The notes under the pieces are model-generated. The model was not told where the DNA came from, searched no databases, and saw only the letters and a list, made by a program, of their open reading frames with translations. The position numbers and the translations under genes were made by a program. 64,000 nt of DNA, from positions 1-64,000 of the forward strand of contig JAFPWS010000032.1 in the NCBI GenBank assembly GCA_017412705.1. Direction: 5' to 3'. The stretch comes from Prevotella sp. (GTDB lineage Bacteria; Bacteroidota; Bacteroidia; Bacteroidales; Bacteroidaceae). Below, piece after piece: positions 39,015-46,612 of the stretch (within the stretch, counting starts at the first letter, position 1; the number at the start of each line of letters is the position of its first letter).

Positions 39015-40730
39015 ATGAAAAAGATTAATCTATATATTTCCGTCTTACTGCTTTCTGTCTTTGCAGTATCATGTAGTGTTGACGATGTGAAGCCGCAAGG
39101 AACGCTCGATGAAGAAACAGCGTTCTCTAGCCCTGATAAGCTTGTCACCGCAGCCTATGCTAAACTTGGTGACGACTGGTATTCCTATCCCTTCAACTTG
39201 TGGCCATACGGTGACATGAGTGCCGACGACTGCCTGAAGGGAGGCTCTGGTGAAAACGATACGGGTTATCATCCCATGGAGATCTTCTCTACTCTCCAGC
39301 CTGACCGTGGCGAGTTTGATGAGCTCTGGTATCAACTGTACAGTGCCATCTCTCGCGTCAATCGTGCCATTGAGGCTTTGGATAATGTTGAAGAGACTGA
39401 TGCCATCAGACAGCTGAAAGCTGAGGCACGTTTCCTCCGTGGCCATTTCTACTTCAAACTGCAGCAGATGTGGTACGAGGTACCCTTCATCACCGAGGGT
39501 ATGGACAATGCCACCATCGAGGCTACGCCCCAGAGCTCGCACGACCAGATTATGCAGCAGATTATCGACGACTTCCAGTATGCCTACGAGAACCTGCCGA
39601 CAGCTAATCCTGGCACAACAGGTCGCGCCCACAAGGTGGCTGCTGCTGCCTACCTGGCCAAGTGCTATCTGAACTGGGCCTATGGCGACGGCTATGAGGC
39701 TACCACGGGCTACAGCCATGTGGACAAGGCCAAGATACAGAAGGTGCTGGACTACACCTTGGTGGTAAAGAACTCTCCCTACGACTATCTCGACACCTAC
39801 GGACACATCTTCCTGCAGGACTATGCTAACTCTGTAGAGAGCATCTTCGCCGTGCAGCACTCGAACAAGGCTGACGATGGTACTCAATATGGTCGTGCCA
39901 ACTGGTCGAACATGCTGAATGGTGTTTGGGGCATCTGGTCGTGCGGATGGGACTTCCACAAGCCCTCACAGAACCTGGTCAATGCCTTCAAGACCCGCAA
40001 CGGTCTGCCTATGGACAACTTCGACGAGGACCACAATGCCATCGTCGTCAACGGAGCCGACTCTAAGTACAAGTACGACCCCCGTCTGTTCCACACCGTT
40101 GGTATGCCTACCTATCCTTATAAGTACGAGGAGCAATACACTCTTACCAAGGCCAACAGCCGTACCCCCAACACCTATGGCTACTACTGCTCTATGAAGG
40201 AGATTCCTCAGCGCTCAAAGGGTGAATACTACGACAACCCCTGGCAGGCATTTGGCCAGAACGACTACGTGCTGCGCTATACCGACATCATGCTGATGCG
40301 CGCCGAGGCACTCATCGAGAGCGGCGACTTCAATGGCGAGGCCCTGCAGATTATCAACGAGATTCGCAGTCGTGCCAAGAAGGACATCAGCGCTACCTCG
40401 CTCATCAGCTATGCCCGCAACCAGTGCGACATCAGCCTGTATGGCTCGTTCGCCTCAAAGGATGACGCCCGCAAGGCCCTGCGTTGGGAGCGTCGCGTGG
40501 AGCTCGCCATGGAAGGACACCGTTTCTTCGACCTGCGTCGCTGGGGTCTGCTCTCCTCTACCCTCAACAAGTACTTCGAGACAGAGGTTACTGACGAGTA
40601 CGACGGACAGACCTATGGCCTGTACTACAAGGATGCCTTCTTCACTGCAGGCAAGAACGAGTACTTCCCCATCGCCTCTAACCAGATGAACTACGTTCAG
40701 GGACTCTATCACCAGAACAAAGGCTACTAA
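39015..40730 (+). CDS. SusD-family lipoprotein of the fructan locus
   Basis: 571 residues. Signal MKKINLYISVLLLSVFAVSC (Cys20). SusD landmarks: VKPQGTLDEETAFSSPDKLVT, AEARFLRGHFYFKLQQMWYEVPFI, AHKVAAAAYLAKCYLNWAYG, YVLRYTDIMLMRAEALIESG and RRVELAMEGHRFFDLRRWG, ending YVQGLYHQNKGY. Outer-membrane partner of the SusC just upstream, binding fructans or fructooligosaccharides at the cell surface. A heptad-repeat spacer stands directly before its start, and the same type follows before the next gene. Confidence 0.94.
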   Translation: MKKINLYISVLLLSVFAVSCSVDDVKPQGTLDEETAFSSPDKLVTAAYAKLGDDWYSYPFNLWPYGDMSADDCLKGGSGENDTGYHPMEIFSTLQPDRGEFDELWYQLYSAISRVNRAIEALDNVEETDAIRQLKAEARFLRGHFYFKLQQMWYEVPFITEGMDNATIEATPQSSHDQIMQQIIDDFQYAYENLPTANPGTTGRAHKVAAAAYLAKCYLNWAYGDGYEATTGYSHVDKAKIQKVLDYTLVVKNSPYDYLDTYGHIFLQDYANSVESIFAVQHSNKADDGTQYGRANWSNMLNGVWGIWSCGWDFHKPSQNLVNAFKTRNGLPMDNFDEDHNAIVVNGADSKYKYDPRLFHTVGMPTYPYKYEEQYTLTKANSRTPNTYGYYCSMKEIPQRSKGEYYDNPWQAFGQNDYVLRYTDIMLMRAEALIESGDFNGEALQIINEIRSRAKKDISATSLISYARNQCDISLYGSFASKDDARKALRWERRVELAMEGHRFFDLRRWGLLSSTLNKYFETEVTDEYDGQTYGLYYKDAFFTAGKNEYFPIASNQMNYVQGLYHQNKGY

Positions 40731-40766
40731 GTAAAGTTTAAAGTTTAAAGATTAAAGTTTAAAGTT
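40731..40766. repeat. Heptad-phased spacer before the glycan-binding protein
   Basis: AAGTTTA, AAGTTTA, AAGATTA and AAGTTTA in tandem, ending AAGTT-ATG. Same 7-nt period as at 38980 but a different unit; both end AGTTATG. Confidence 0.75.
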
Positions 40767-42314
40767 ATGAAGACATTATATAATAAAATAGGTGCGGCAC
40801 TGTTAGGTATGCTCCTCTTCACCTCCTGTCAAGACAGAGATCTCCCCGGCTCTGGTGCCATGCAGATTGCCAGTCCCGATGCAACACAGATAACGGGTGC
40901 GCTCAGTGGCGACAACAATTACGACTACACGCTGACGTGGCCTGCAAGCAATAATGGCGCTGTGATGAATGTCGCAGTGTACAAGAATGGTACGCAGATG
41001 CAGGCCCTCACCCCTTGCACGGGCAACTCCTTCACACTGAAGAACCTGGAGACCAACCAGCTCTATGAGTTCCTCTTCAAGTACGCCTCTGGCGATGCCG
41101 TCTCCAATGGTGTAATGACCTCCTACACCCGTGCCGGTGCCACGACACCTGCTGAGGTCAAGATGGAACAGGTCGACATCTCCGACGACGTGCACAACCT
41201 GCAGATTTCCTGGACAGCAAGTGCCGATGCTACCTCATACATTCTGAAAGTGGTGAAGAACAGCACTCAGGAAATAGTCAACACCACTGTTAATGGTACG
41301 ACTTACCTGCTGGAGAACGTTCAGATGAAAGACCGTTTCGAGGCTACCGTCATTGCTCAGAACAACGAAGGCAAGGCTCTGCCCGTCGAGGCCTCTGCCA
41401 AGATTGGCGGCAAGATTCCTGGCTTCCTGTCAGAATATGCTACACCTGAAGAGCTCATCGCTAATGGTGACGACGACGAAGCCTCTGCATGGCTCTGGTT
41501 CCAGGCCAACTACCCCAAGGGCGAGTACATCTACTTTGGCAACATCAGCACGGTATCGGACATCGAGGACTACCGTATGCTCTTCTGGCTCCGCGACATC
41601 GAGACAGGCAACGTCGACGACATCTGGAACTTCTCTGACGTGGCCAAGAATGCTGCTCCCTGCATCGAACAGTATGTGAAGAATGGTGGCAACCTGCTGC
41701 TGTGGTCGCATGCCGTACCTTACATCGGCACTATCAACCGTCTGTCTACCTCGTTGCTGCGTGGTGTGAGTAATGCCTTCGGATGTGGTGTCGGTGGTCC
41801 AAACCCCGACGTATGGAAGATGGGTGTTTGCCTGAACACAGGCTCGTTCTCTAAGGACCTCAGCACCCATGCCATCTATGCTGGCATCCCGACTGAGAAG
41901 CTCAATGACACCTGCTTCAAAGGCATTGCCTTCAAGGGCGCAGGCTGGACGGAGGACCACAACTGCCTCTTCTTCGACATCCCCGCCAAGCTGACCGGTC
42001 TCGACAACGATACCGAGGAGTGCTACAACGTGCTCACCAACGACTACGGCATCTACCCCCTCGGCACCTGGGACAGCCAGGTAGCATGGGTCAGCCAGCT
42101 CAACGTCTGGGAGGCCAAGGGAGCCGACAAGGCCCCTGACGGATTCCAGAAAGGTTGCGGCACCGTGCTCTGCATCGGTAATGGCGGTTGCGAGTTCTCG
42201 ATGAAGAACACCGACGGCACGCCCGACAAGAGTGCCACGCCCAAGAACAACTCTTGTCAGGACAACATCCTGAAGCTGGCAAAGAACAGCGTCGAGTATC
42301 TGATGTCTATCTAA
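40767..42314 (+). CDS. Surface glycan-binding lipoprotein of the fructan locus (DUF4960-like)
   Basis: 515 residues. Signal MKTLYNKIGAALLGMLLFTSC (Cys21). Two fibronectin type III-like modules follow (about 40-118: YDYTLTWPASNNGAVMNVAVY; about 128-212: LQISWTASADATSYILKVVKN). The C-terminal part (about 225-515) has NLLLWSHAVPYIGTINRLSTS, VGGPNPDVWKMGVCLN and QKGCGTVLCIGNGGCEFSM, with no glycosidase signature. The order SusC, SusD, this gene matches the surface fructan-binding protein of Bacteroides fructan loci, and the C-terminal part fits DUF4960; the second point is from memory. A weak terminator follows. Confidence 0.78.
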   Translation: MKTLYNKIGAALLGMLLFTSCQDRDLPGSGAMQIASPDATQITGALSGDNNYDYTLTWPASNNGAVMNVAVYKNGTQMQALTPCTGNSFTLKNLETNQLYEFLFKYASGDAVSNGVMTSYTRAGATTPAEVKMEQVDISDDVHNLQISWTASADATSYILKVVKNSTQEIVNTTVNGTTYLLENVQMKDRFEATVIAQNNEGKALPVEASAKIGGKIPGFLSEYATPEELIANGDDDEASAWLWFQANYPKGEYIYFGNISTVSDIEDYRMLFWLRDIETGNVDDIWNFSDVAKNAAPCIEQYVKNGGNLLLWSHAVPYIGTINRLSTSLLRGVSNAFGCGVGGPNPDVWKMGVCLNTGSFSKDLSTHAIYAGIPTEKLNDTCFKGIAFKGAGWTEDHNCLFFDIPAKLTGLDNDTEECYNVLTNDYGIYPLGTWDSQVAWVSQLNVWEAKGADKAPDGFQKGCGTVLCIGNGGCEFSMKNTDGTPDKSATPKNNSCQDNILKLAKNSVEYLMSI

Positions 42315-42337
42315 GCTGATTTATTTAACAGCCCCAA

Positions 42338-42371
42338 AAAGGCTCCCTATCCTCACGGACGGGGAGCCTTT
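42338..42371 (+). terminator. Hairpin terminator after the fructan susCD operon
   Basis: AAAGGCTCCC (42338-42347) pairs perfectly with GGGAGCCTTT (42362-42371), 24 nt after the stop codon. The T run is short. Confidence 0.75.
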
Positions 42372-42439
42372 ACTTCTAGATGATCAGTGATATCTGTGAA
42401 ATCTGTGTAACATTCTAAATGCTCTCTTTTTGTGTAAAG

Positions 42440-42549
42440 CTGCAAGATATTTTGCCTATAGGCATAAGTGTTTTCACCTATAGACGCAAGATATTTCACC
42501 TGTAGGCGAAAGGTTTTCCAGACGGCACTTTGACCCTGTCCAGACGGCT
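42440..42549. repeat. 22-nt phased tandem array, locus 3
   Basis: Five degenerate units of exactly 22 nt: 42440-42461, 42462-42483, 42484-42505, 42506-42527, 42528-42549. The first three end in CCTATAG, CCTATAG and CCTGTAG; the last two end in CCAGACGGCA and CCAGACGGCT. The unit sequence is unrelated to loci 1 and 2 but the period is identical. TGCCTATAGGCA within it is a perfect 12-bp palindrome. Confidence 0.8.
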
Positions 42550-42650
42550 CTTATACCTTGTAAGGTGATATCTGGACAAAGTGAAGAAGGTGAGGCAAAC
42601 GACAATCATTCAAACATGGATGAAGTCAATGCTAACACAGAAGGATTCCA

Positions 42651-42740
42651 ATGGGCATAGAGAATCCAAAACTTCTTTATAAATATGGCGAAGAATTACC
42701 GATAGAAGTACCAGAACTATTGGCAAGGGGAAAAAGCTGA
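42651..42740 (+). pseudogene. Short open frame, possible gene remnant
   Basis: A 29-codon frame starting MGIENPKLLYKYGEELPIEV reads like real protein sequence (mixed charge, Pro and Leu in natural order) but is too short to be assigned. It is preceded by a second short frame from 42615 (MDEVNANTEGFQWA). Together they may be a decayed gene in the 566-bp gap. No start signal was found. Confidence 0.25.
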
Positions 42741-42815
42741 CTGCTTAATAAAGTTCAATTGGAACTGAAGCAGATACCTATTTCTTTTCGTATATTTGCG
42801 GCATGGCAAAAGAGA

Positions 42816-42850
42816 AAAGACAGGTTGCCAACATCGTGCAACCTGTCTTT
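42816..42850 (-). terminator. Rho-independent terminator of the isomerase-like gene
   Basis: AAAGACAGGTTGC (42816-42828) pairs perfectly over 13 bp with GCAACCTGTCTTT (42838-42850). On the minus strand it is followed by TCTCTTTTG. It lies 30 bp past the stop at 42881. Confidence 0.85.
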
Positions 42851-42880
42851 GTGATGTATCCTTCGTATATAAGGGAATGC

Positions 42881-44377
42881 TTATGCGAACGGATTCTCTG
42901 TAGGATAGTAGTCACCCTTGGGGAAGTTGTAGTCAATCTCCTCAACGGGGATGCCCATGTATTTGAGCACCTCCCACAAGTACTTGCCTGCATGGTCGAA
43001 CATGACGGCAGCGTGGTGAGGATAGTGTTTCTCGATGAGGACGTGACGATAGAAGCGGCTCATGTTCTTGATACCGAAGGTACCGATAGAACCAAACGAG
43101 CGGGTGGGCACGGGCAGAATCTCGCCCTGGGCGATGTAAGCGCGCAGCTTGGTGTCGGCAGTAGACTGCAGACGGTATACGGTAGCACGGCCAGGCTTCA
43201 GGTCGCCCTCCAGTGTACCGTTGGTCACCTCTACAGGCAGTGCGCGTGCCATGATGCGCTGGAAGCACATCTGACAGTTGCAAACCTTCGAAGAAGCGGT
43301 GTTACCACAGTGGAAGCCCATGAAGATCTCCTTGTCGGTATAGGTGTCGCAGAGGAACTGCTTGCCCTTGATGCTCTCCTCGTACATGTCGCGAGGTACA
43401 GAGTTGTTGATGTCGAGCAGCGTAACAGCGTCCTGTGTGATGCAGGTACCAATGAACTCACTGAGAGCGCCATAGATATCCACCTCGCAAGCTACGGGGA
43501 TGCCACGGCTGGTCAGACGGCTGTTGACATAGCAGGGAACGAAGCCGAACTGCGTCTGGAAAGCGGGCCAGCACTTGTTGGCCATGGCGACGAACTGACG
43601 TGAGCCCTTGTGAGCCTCTATCCAGTCGAGCAGCGTCAGCTCATACTGGGCGAGTTTAGGCAGCACCTGAGGAATCTTGTTGCCAGCACCGAGTTCCTGA
43701 GCCATATCCTTCACCACGTCGTCGATACGTGGGTCACCCTCGTGCTTCTTGAAAGCCTCGAACAGGTCGAGCTCAGAGTTCTCCTCAATCTCGACATCGA
43801 GGTCGTAGAGGGCACGGATAGGGGCGTTACAAGCCAAGAAGTTATTGGGACGGGGACCGAAGCTGATAATCTTCAGGTTCTGAAGACCCACGATGGCACG
43901 TGCGATGGGCACGAAATCGTGAATCAAATCAGCACACTGGGCAGCATCACCTACGGGCTCCTCGGGGATGTAAGCGCGAGTCTTGCGCAGCGACAGGGCC
44001 TGGCTGGCATTCAGCATGCCGCAGTAAGCGTCGCCACGACCGTCGATCAGGTTGTCCTGAGTCTCCTCAGCAGCAGCGCAGAACATAGACGGTCCCTTGA
44101 ACCAATCGGCAATCATGGTCTCAGAAATCTCAGGACCGAAGTTGCCCAAATAGACGCAGAGGGCGTTACAGCCAGCCTTCTCAATGTCGGCCAAAGCCTG
44201 CTGGGCGTGGATTTCGCTCTCCACAATGCAGATAGGACACTCGTAGATGTCGGCAGAACCGTACTTCTCTACATACTTTGCCACAAGAGCCTTACGGCGA
44301 TTCACTGCCAAAGACTCGGGGAAACAGTCGCGGCTTACTGCGACGATTCCGATTTTCATTTCAGGTACATTCTTCAT
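42881..44377 (-). CDS. L-fucose/L-arabinose isomerase family protein
   Basis: 498 residues, cytoplasmic. The N-terminal Rossmann-like part (MKIGIVAVSRDCFPESLAVNRRKAL, CNALCVYLGNFGPEISETM) and the later SRGIPVACEVDIYGALSEFIG, FMGFHCGNTASSKVCN and MFDHAGKYLWEVLKYMGIPVEEIDYNFP fit the FucI/AraA-like fold, where Glu (CEVDIYG), Asp and His would hold Mn. Members convert aldoses to ketoses, but many of this subgroup have no known substrate. It lies on the opposite strand in the middle of the fructan locus, with its own promoter and terminator and no fucose kinase or aldolase nearby. ATG 44359 (MKIGIV) is an alternative start. Confidence 0.85.
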   Translation of the reverse strand: MKNVPEMKIGIVAVSRDCFPESLAVNRRKALVAKYVEKYGSADIYECPICIVESEIHAQQALADIEKAGCNALCVYLGNFGPEISETMIADWFKGPSMFCAAAEETQDNLIDGRGDAYCGMLNASQALSLRKTRAYIPEEPVGDAAQCADLIHDFVPIARAIVGLQNLKIISFGPRPNNFLACNAPIRALYDLDVEIEENSELDLFEAFKKHEGDPRIDDVVKDMAQELGAGNKIPQVLPKLAQYELTLLDWIEAHKGSRQFVAMANKCWPAFQTQFGFVPCYVNSRLTSRGIPVACEVDIYGALSEFIGTCITQDAVTLLDINNSVPRDMYEESIKGKQFLCDTYTDKEIFMGFHCGNTASSKVCNCQMCFQRIMARALPVEVTNGTLEGDLKPGRATVYRLQSTADTKLRAYIAQGEILPVPTRSFGSIGTFGIKNMSRFYRHVLIEKHYPHHAAVMFDHAGKYLWEVLKYMGIPVEEIDYNFPKGDYYPTENPFA

Positions 44378-44420
44378 ATGCGTAAATATTTATAAAGTAA
44401 TGTTTAGTTCATGACCCGTG

Positions 44421-44428
44421 CAAAGTTA
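44421..44428 (-). promoter_or_regulatory. -7 box of the isomerase-like gene
   Basis: Minus-strand TAACTTTG, 43 nt upstream of the start at 44377. Confidence 0.6.
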
Positions 44429-44577
44429 CACATTATTCTGGAAAGTCGTGCGCAAAATGCAAGAAAAATGCAAGATAATAGACTACTTTTCACATTAATT
44501 TTTATTAAATTTGCTATGATGAACGCTTTTTAATAGTCTTTGTAACATTTCTTATAGCCCTCAAAGGTCAAAATGTC

Positions 44578-44585
44578 TACCTTTG
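44578..44585 (+). promoter_or_regulatory. -7 box with no coding sequence downstream
   Basis: TACCTTTG on the plus strand. The next feature in this direction is a strong hairpin at 44663-44697, with no open frame between. It may drive a small RNA. Confidence 0.45.
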
Positions 44586-44591
44586 CACCAG

Positions 44592-44705
44592 AAACCTATT
44601 CGGTCAAGCATGACTCGTTAAATTTTATTAGTTAGTAGTATAGTTATTAAAGTTATTAAACTGCGCCCCTGCCTTTCGTGATGAAAAGCAGGGGCGCTCT
44701 GCTTA
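44592..44705 (+). ncRNA. Candidate small RNA upstream of GH32
   Basis: A transcript from the TACCTTTG box at 44578-44585 would start near 44592 and reach the hairpin GCGCCCCTGC...GCAGGGGCGC (44663-44697), about 110 nt in all, without a start codon followed by a sensible frame. It is AT-rich up to the stem. The T run after the stem is poor, so this is a candidate only. Confidence 0.35.
44663..44697 (+). terminator. GC-rich hairpin, possible terminator of the candidate small RNA
   Basis: GCGCCCCTGC (44663-44672) and GCAGGGGCGC (44688-44697) pair perfectly over 10 bp with a 15-nt loop. It is followed by TCTGCTTATATCTTCTT, a weak T-rich stretch. Confidence 0.55.
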
Positions 44706-44732
44706 TATCTTCTTGTATCATGCTGGTGTCCA

Positions 44733-44778
44733 AAAAAGCGTTCATTACGTGCGAAATATGTTGCAATGAACGTTTTTT
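44733..44778. promoter_or_regulatory. Inverted-repeat element B upstream of GH32 (same as element A)
   Basis: CGTTCATT on the left (44739-44746) and AATGAACG on the right (44765-44772) keep dyad symmetry although the variable base differs from element A (A/T swapped for T/A). TGTTGCA before the right arm is shared with A. The right arm ends 53 nt before the -7 box, exactly as in A. Confidence 0.75.
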
Positions 44779-44824
44779 CTTATTATTTGTATCAATTATT
44801 ATACCGTAAACGATGGAAAAAGAC

Positions 44825-44832
44825 TAATTTTG
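44825..44832 (+). promoter_or_regulatory. -7 box of the GH32 operon
   Basis: TAATTTTG, 37 nt before the GH32 ATG, at the same distance from element B as the susC -7 box is from element A. Confidence 0.65.
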
Positions 44833-44869
44833 CAGCAGATTCGATAAATAACTAAAGACGATTATTTTT

Positions 44870-46561
44870 ATGAAGAAACTCGTATTGACAATGATGACCT
44901 TGATGCTGACACTCGTAGGAGCCTCTGCTCAGGAGAAGCCACAGGTGTTAGGCAAGAGCCACGCCATGCAACGCGTGGAAGTAAAGAACAAGTACCTGCT
45001 GTTGCCCGTACAGGAGCGCGAAGATATGGCCAAGATCCGCGTGCTGTCCAACAACCAGGAGGTGCAGAAGCTCAACGTACGCCTGGCAGTCGACAAGGTT
45101 GACTACTGGGTACCCATGGATCTCTCTCAGCTCGCCACACCCAACGCCCACTTGCTGCTCGACATCACCTTCGAGGGCGACCGCCGCTTTACTGGCGCTA
45201 TGAAGGACTTCCTGTGCTGGCGCGAGATGAAGCAGAGCGACACCTTCGACATTCAGAACCGTGAGAAGTATCGTCCCCAGTACCACCATACCCCCGTCTA
45301 TGGCTGGATGAACGACCCCAACGGCATGTTCTATAAGGATGGCGTCTATCATCTGTACTACCAATGGAACCCCTACGGCTCTCAGTGGGAGAACATGACG
45401 TGGGGACACTCGACCTCGCGCGACCTTATTCATTGGGAGGCGCAGCCCACAGCCATTGCCCCCGATGCTCTGGGAGCCATCTTCAGTGGCTCGTGCGTGG
45501 TCGATAAGAAGAATAATCAGGTCGTGGCGTTCTACACCTCTGCTGGCGAGAAGACACAGGTGCAGTCCATGGCCATCTCAAAGGATAACGGACAGACCTT
45601 CCAGAAGTACGACGGCAACCCCGTACTGGTAAGCACCGAGGAAGATTTCCGCGACCCCAAGGCCTTCTGGAACCCCGAGATACAGAAGTGGAACCTCATT
45701 CTGGCTGTTGGTCAGGAGATGCGCATCTACACCTCCGACAACCTGAAGGACTGGCAGTACGAGAGCTCTTTCGGCAAGGAGTTGGGTTGCCACGATGGCG
45801 TGTGGGAGTGTCCCGACCTCATGAAGCTGCAGGTGCGTGGCACCGACAAGCAGAAGTGGATGCTCATCTGCAACATCAACCCCGGAGGACCCTTCGGCGG
45901 CTCGGCCACCCAGTATTTCGTGGGTGAGTTCGACGGACGTCACTTCTCGTGCGAGCATAAGGACACGCGCTGGATGGATTATGGCAAGGACCACTATGCC
46001 ACCGTCACCTTCGACAATGCCCCCGACGGACGCAAGATAGCACTGGCTTGGATGTCCAACTGGCAGTACGCCAACCAGGTGCCCACCAAGCAGTTCCGTT
46101 CTGCCAACAGCGTCCCCCGCGACCTCGACCTCTTCGAGTATGAAGGCCAGACCTACTGTGGCGTCACTCCTTCGCGCGAGTTACTCTCCATCCGTGGCCA
46201 GGTGGTGAAGAAGCTGCCCAAGACCTGCGAGATTGTAGTCGACGTGAAAGGCACTACCGACATCACCCTGTCTAACGCCCTTGGCGAGCGTGTCGTCATG
46301 CGCTACGACGCCCAGCAAAAGACCTTCTCCATGGACCGCACCCGCAGCTATGCCAGCTTCAGCGAGGCCTTCCCCTGCGTCACTACGGCACCCGTCTATG
46401 GCGACATCAAGCAGTTACGCATCTTCGTCGACAACAGCAGCATCGAGGCCTTCGACGCTGAAGGTCGTCTGTCTATGACCAACCTCATCTTTCCCCAGGA
46501 GCCCTACAACAACATCAAGGTCACTGGTGGCAAGGCTACCATCTATGAAATTAAGAAGTAA
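44870..46561 (+). CDS. GH32 beta-fructosidase (exo-fructanase/invertase type), exported
   Basis: 563 residues. Signal peptide MKKLVLTMMTLMLTLVGASAQ without a lipobox, so probably periplasmic. GH32 five-blade propeller motifs: GWMNDPNGMFY (nucleophile Asp149), YYQWNPYGSQW, FSGSCVVD, EEDFRDPKAFW (transition-state Asp about 262) and DGVWECPDLMKL (acid/base Glu about 313), then AWMSNWQYANQVP. The C-terminal beta-sandwich ends in LRIFVDNSSIEAFDAEGR. About 120 residues before the first motif form an extra N-terminal beta domain. It releases fructose from fructans or sucrose. It starts the operon with the permease and fructokinase. Confidence 0.95.
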   Translation: MKKLVLTMMTLMLTLVGASAQEKPQVLGKSHAMQRVEVKNKYLLLPVQEREDMAKIRVLSNNQEVQKLNVRLAVDKVDYWVPMDLSQLATPNAHLLLDITFEGDRRFTGAMKDFLCWREMKQSDTFDIQNREKYRPQYHHTPVYGWMNDPNGMFYKDGVYHLYYQWNPYGSQWENMTWGHSTSRDLIHWEAQPTAIAPDALGAIFSGSCVVDKKNNQVVAFYTSAGEKTQVQSMAISKDNGQTFQKYDGNPVLVSTEEDFRDPKAFWNPEIQKWNLILAVGQEMRIYTSDNLKDWQYESSFGKELGCHDGVWECPDLMKLQVRGTDKQKWMLICNINPGGPFGGSATQYFVGEFDGRHFSCEHKDTRWMDYGKDHYATVTFDNAPDGRKIALAWMSNWQYANQVPTKQFRSANSVPRDLDLFEYEGQTYCGVTPSRELLSIRGQVVKKLPKTCEIVVDVKGTTDITLSNALGERVVMRYDAQQKTFSMDRTRSYASFSEAFPCVTTAPVYGDIKQLRIFVDNSSIEAFDAEGRLSMTNLIFPQEPYNNIKVTGGKATIYEIKK

Positions 46562-46612
46562 GAGTTAAGAATTATTGGTTTCACCAAGTTAAGAATTAAG
46601 AATTATATATTT
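46562..46612. repeat. A/T-rich spacer with heptad-like TTAAGAA units before the permease
   Basis: GAGTTAAGAATTA, an interruption, then AAGTTAAGAATTAAGAATT. It belongs to the same spacer type as 20324 and 38980 but is less regular. Confidence 0.5.

Noticed and set aside
42791-42798. TATATTTG box on the plus strand beside the isomerase 3' end
   Set aside because: It points into the terminator hairpin and the antisense of the isomerase gene with no gene behind it; it is probably a chance match in AT-rich DNA.
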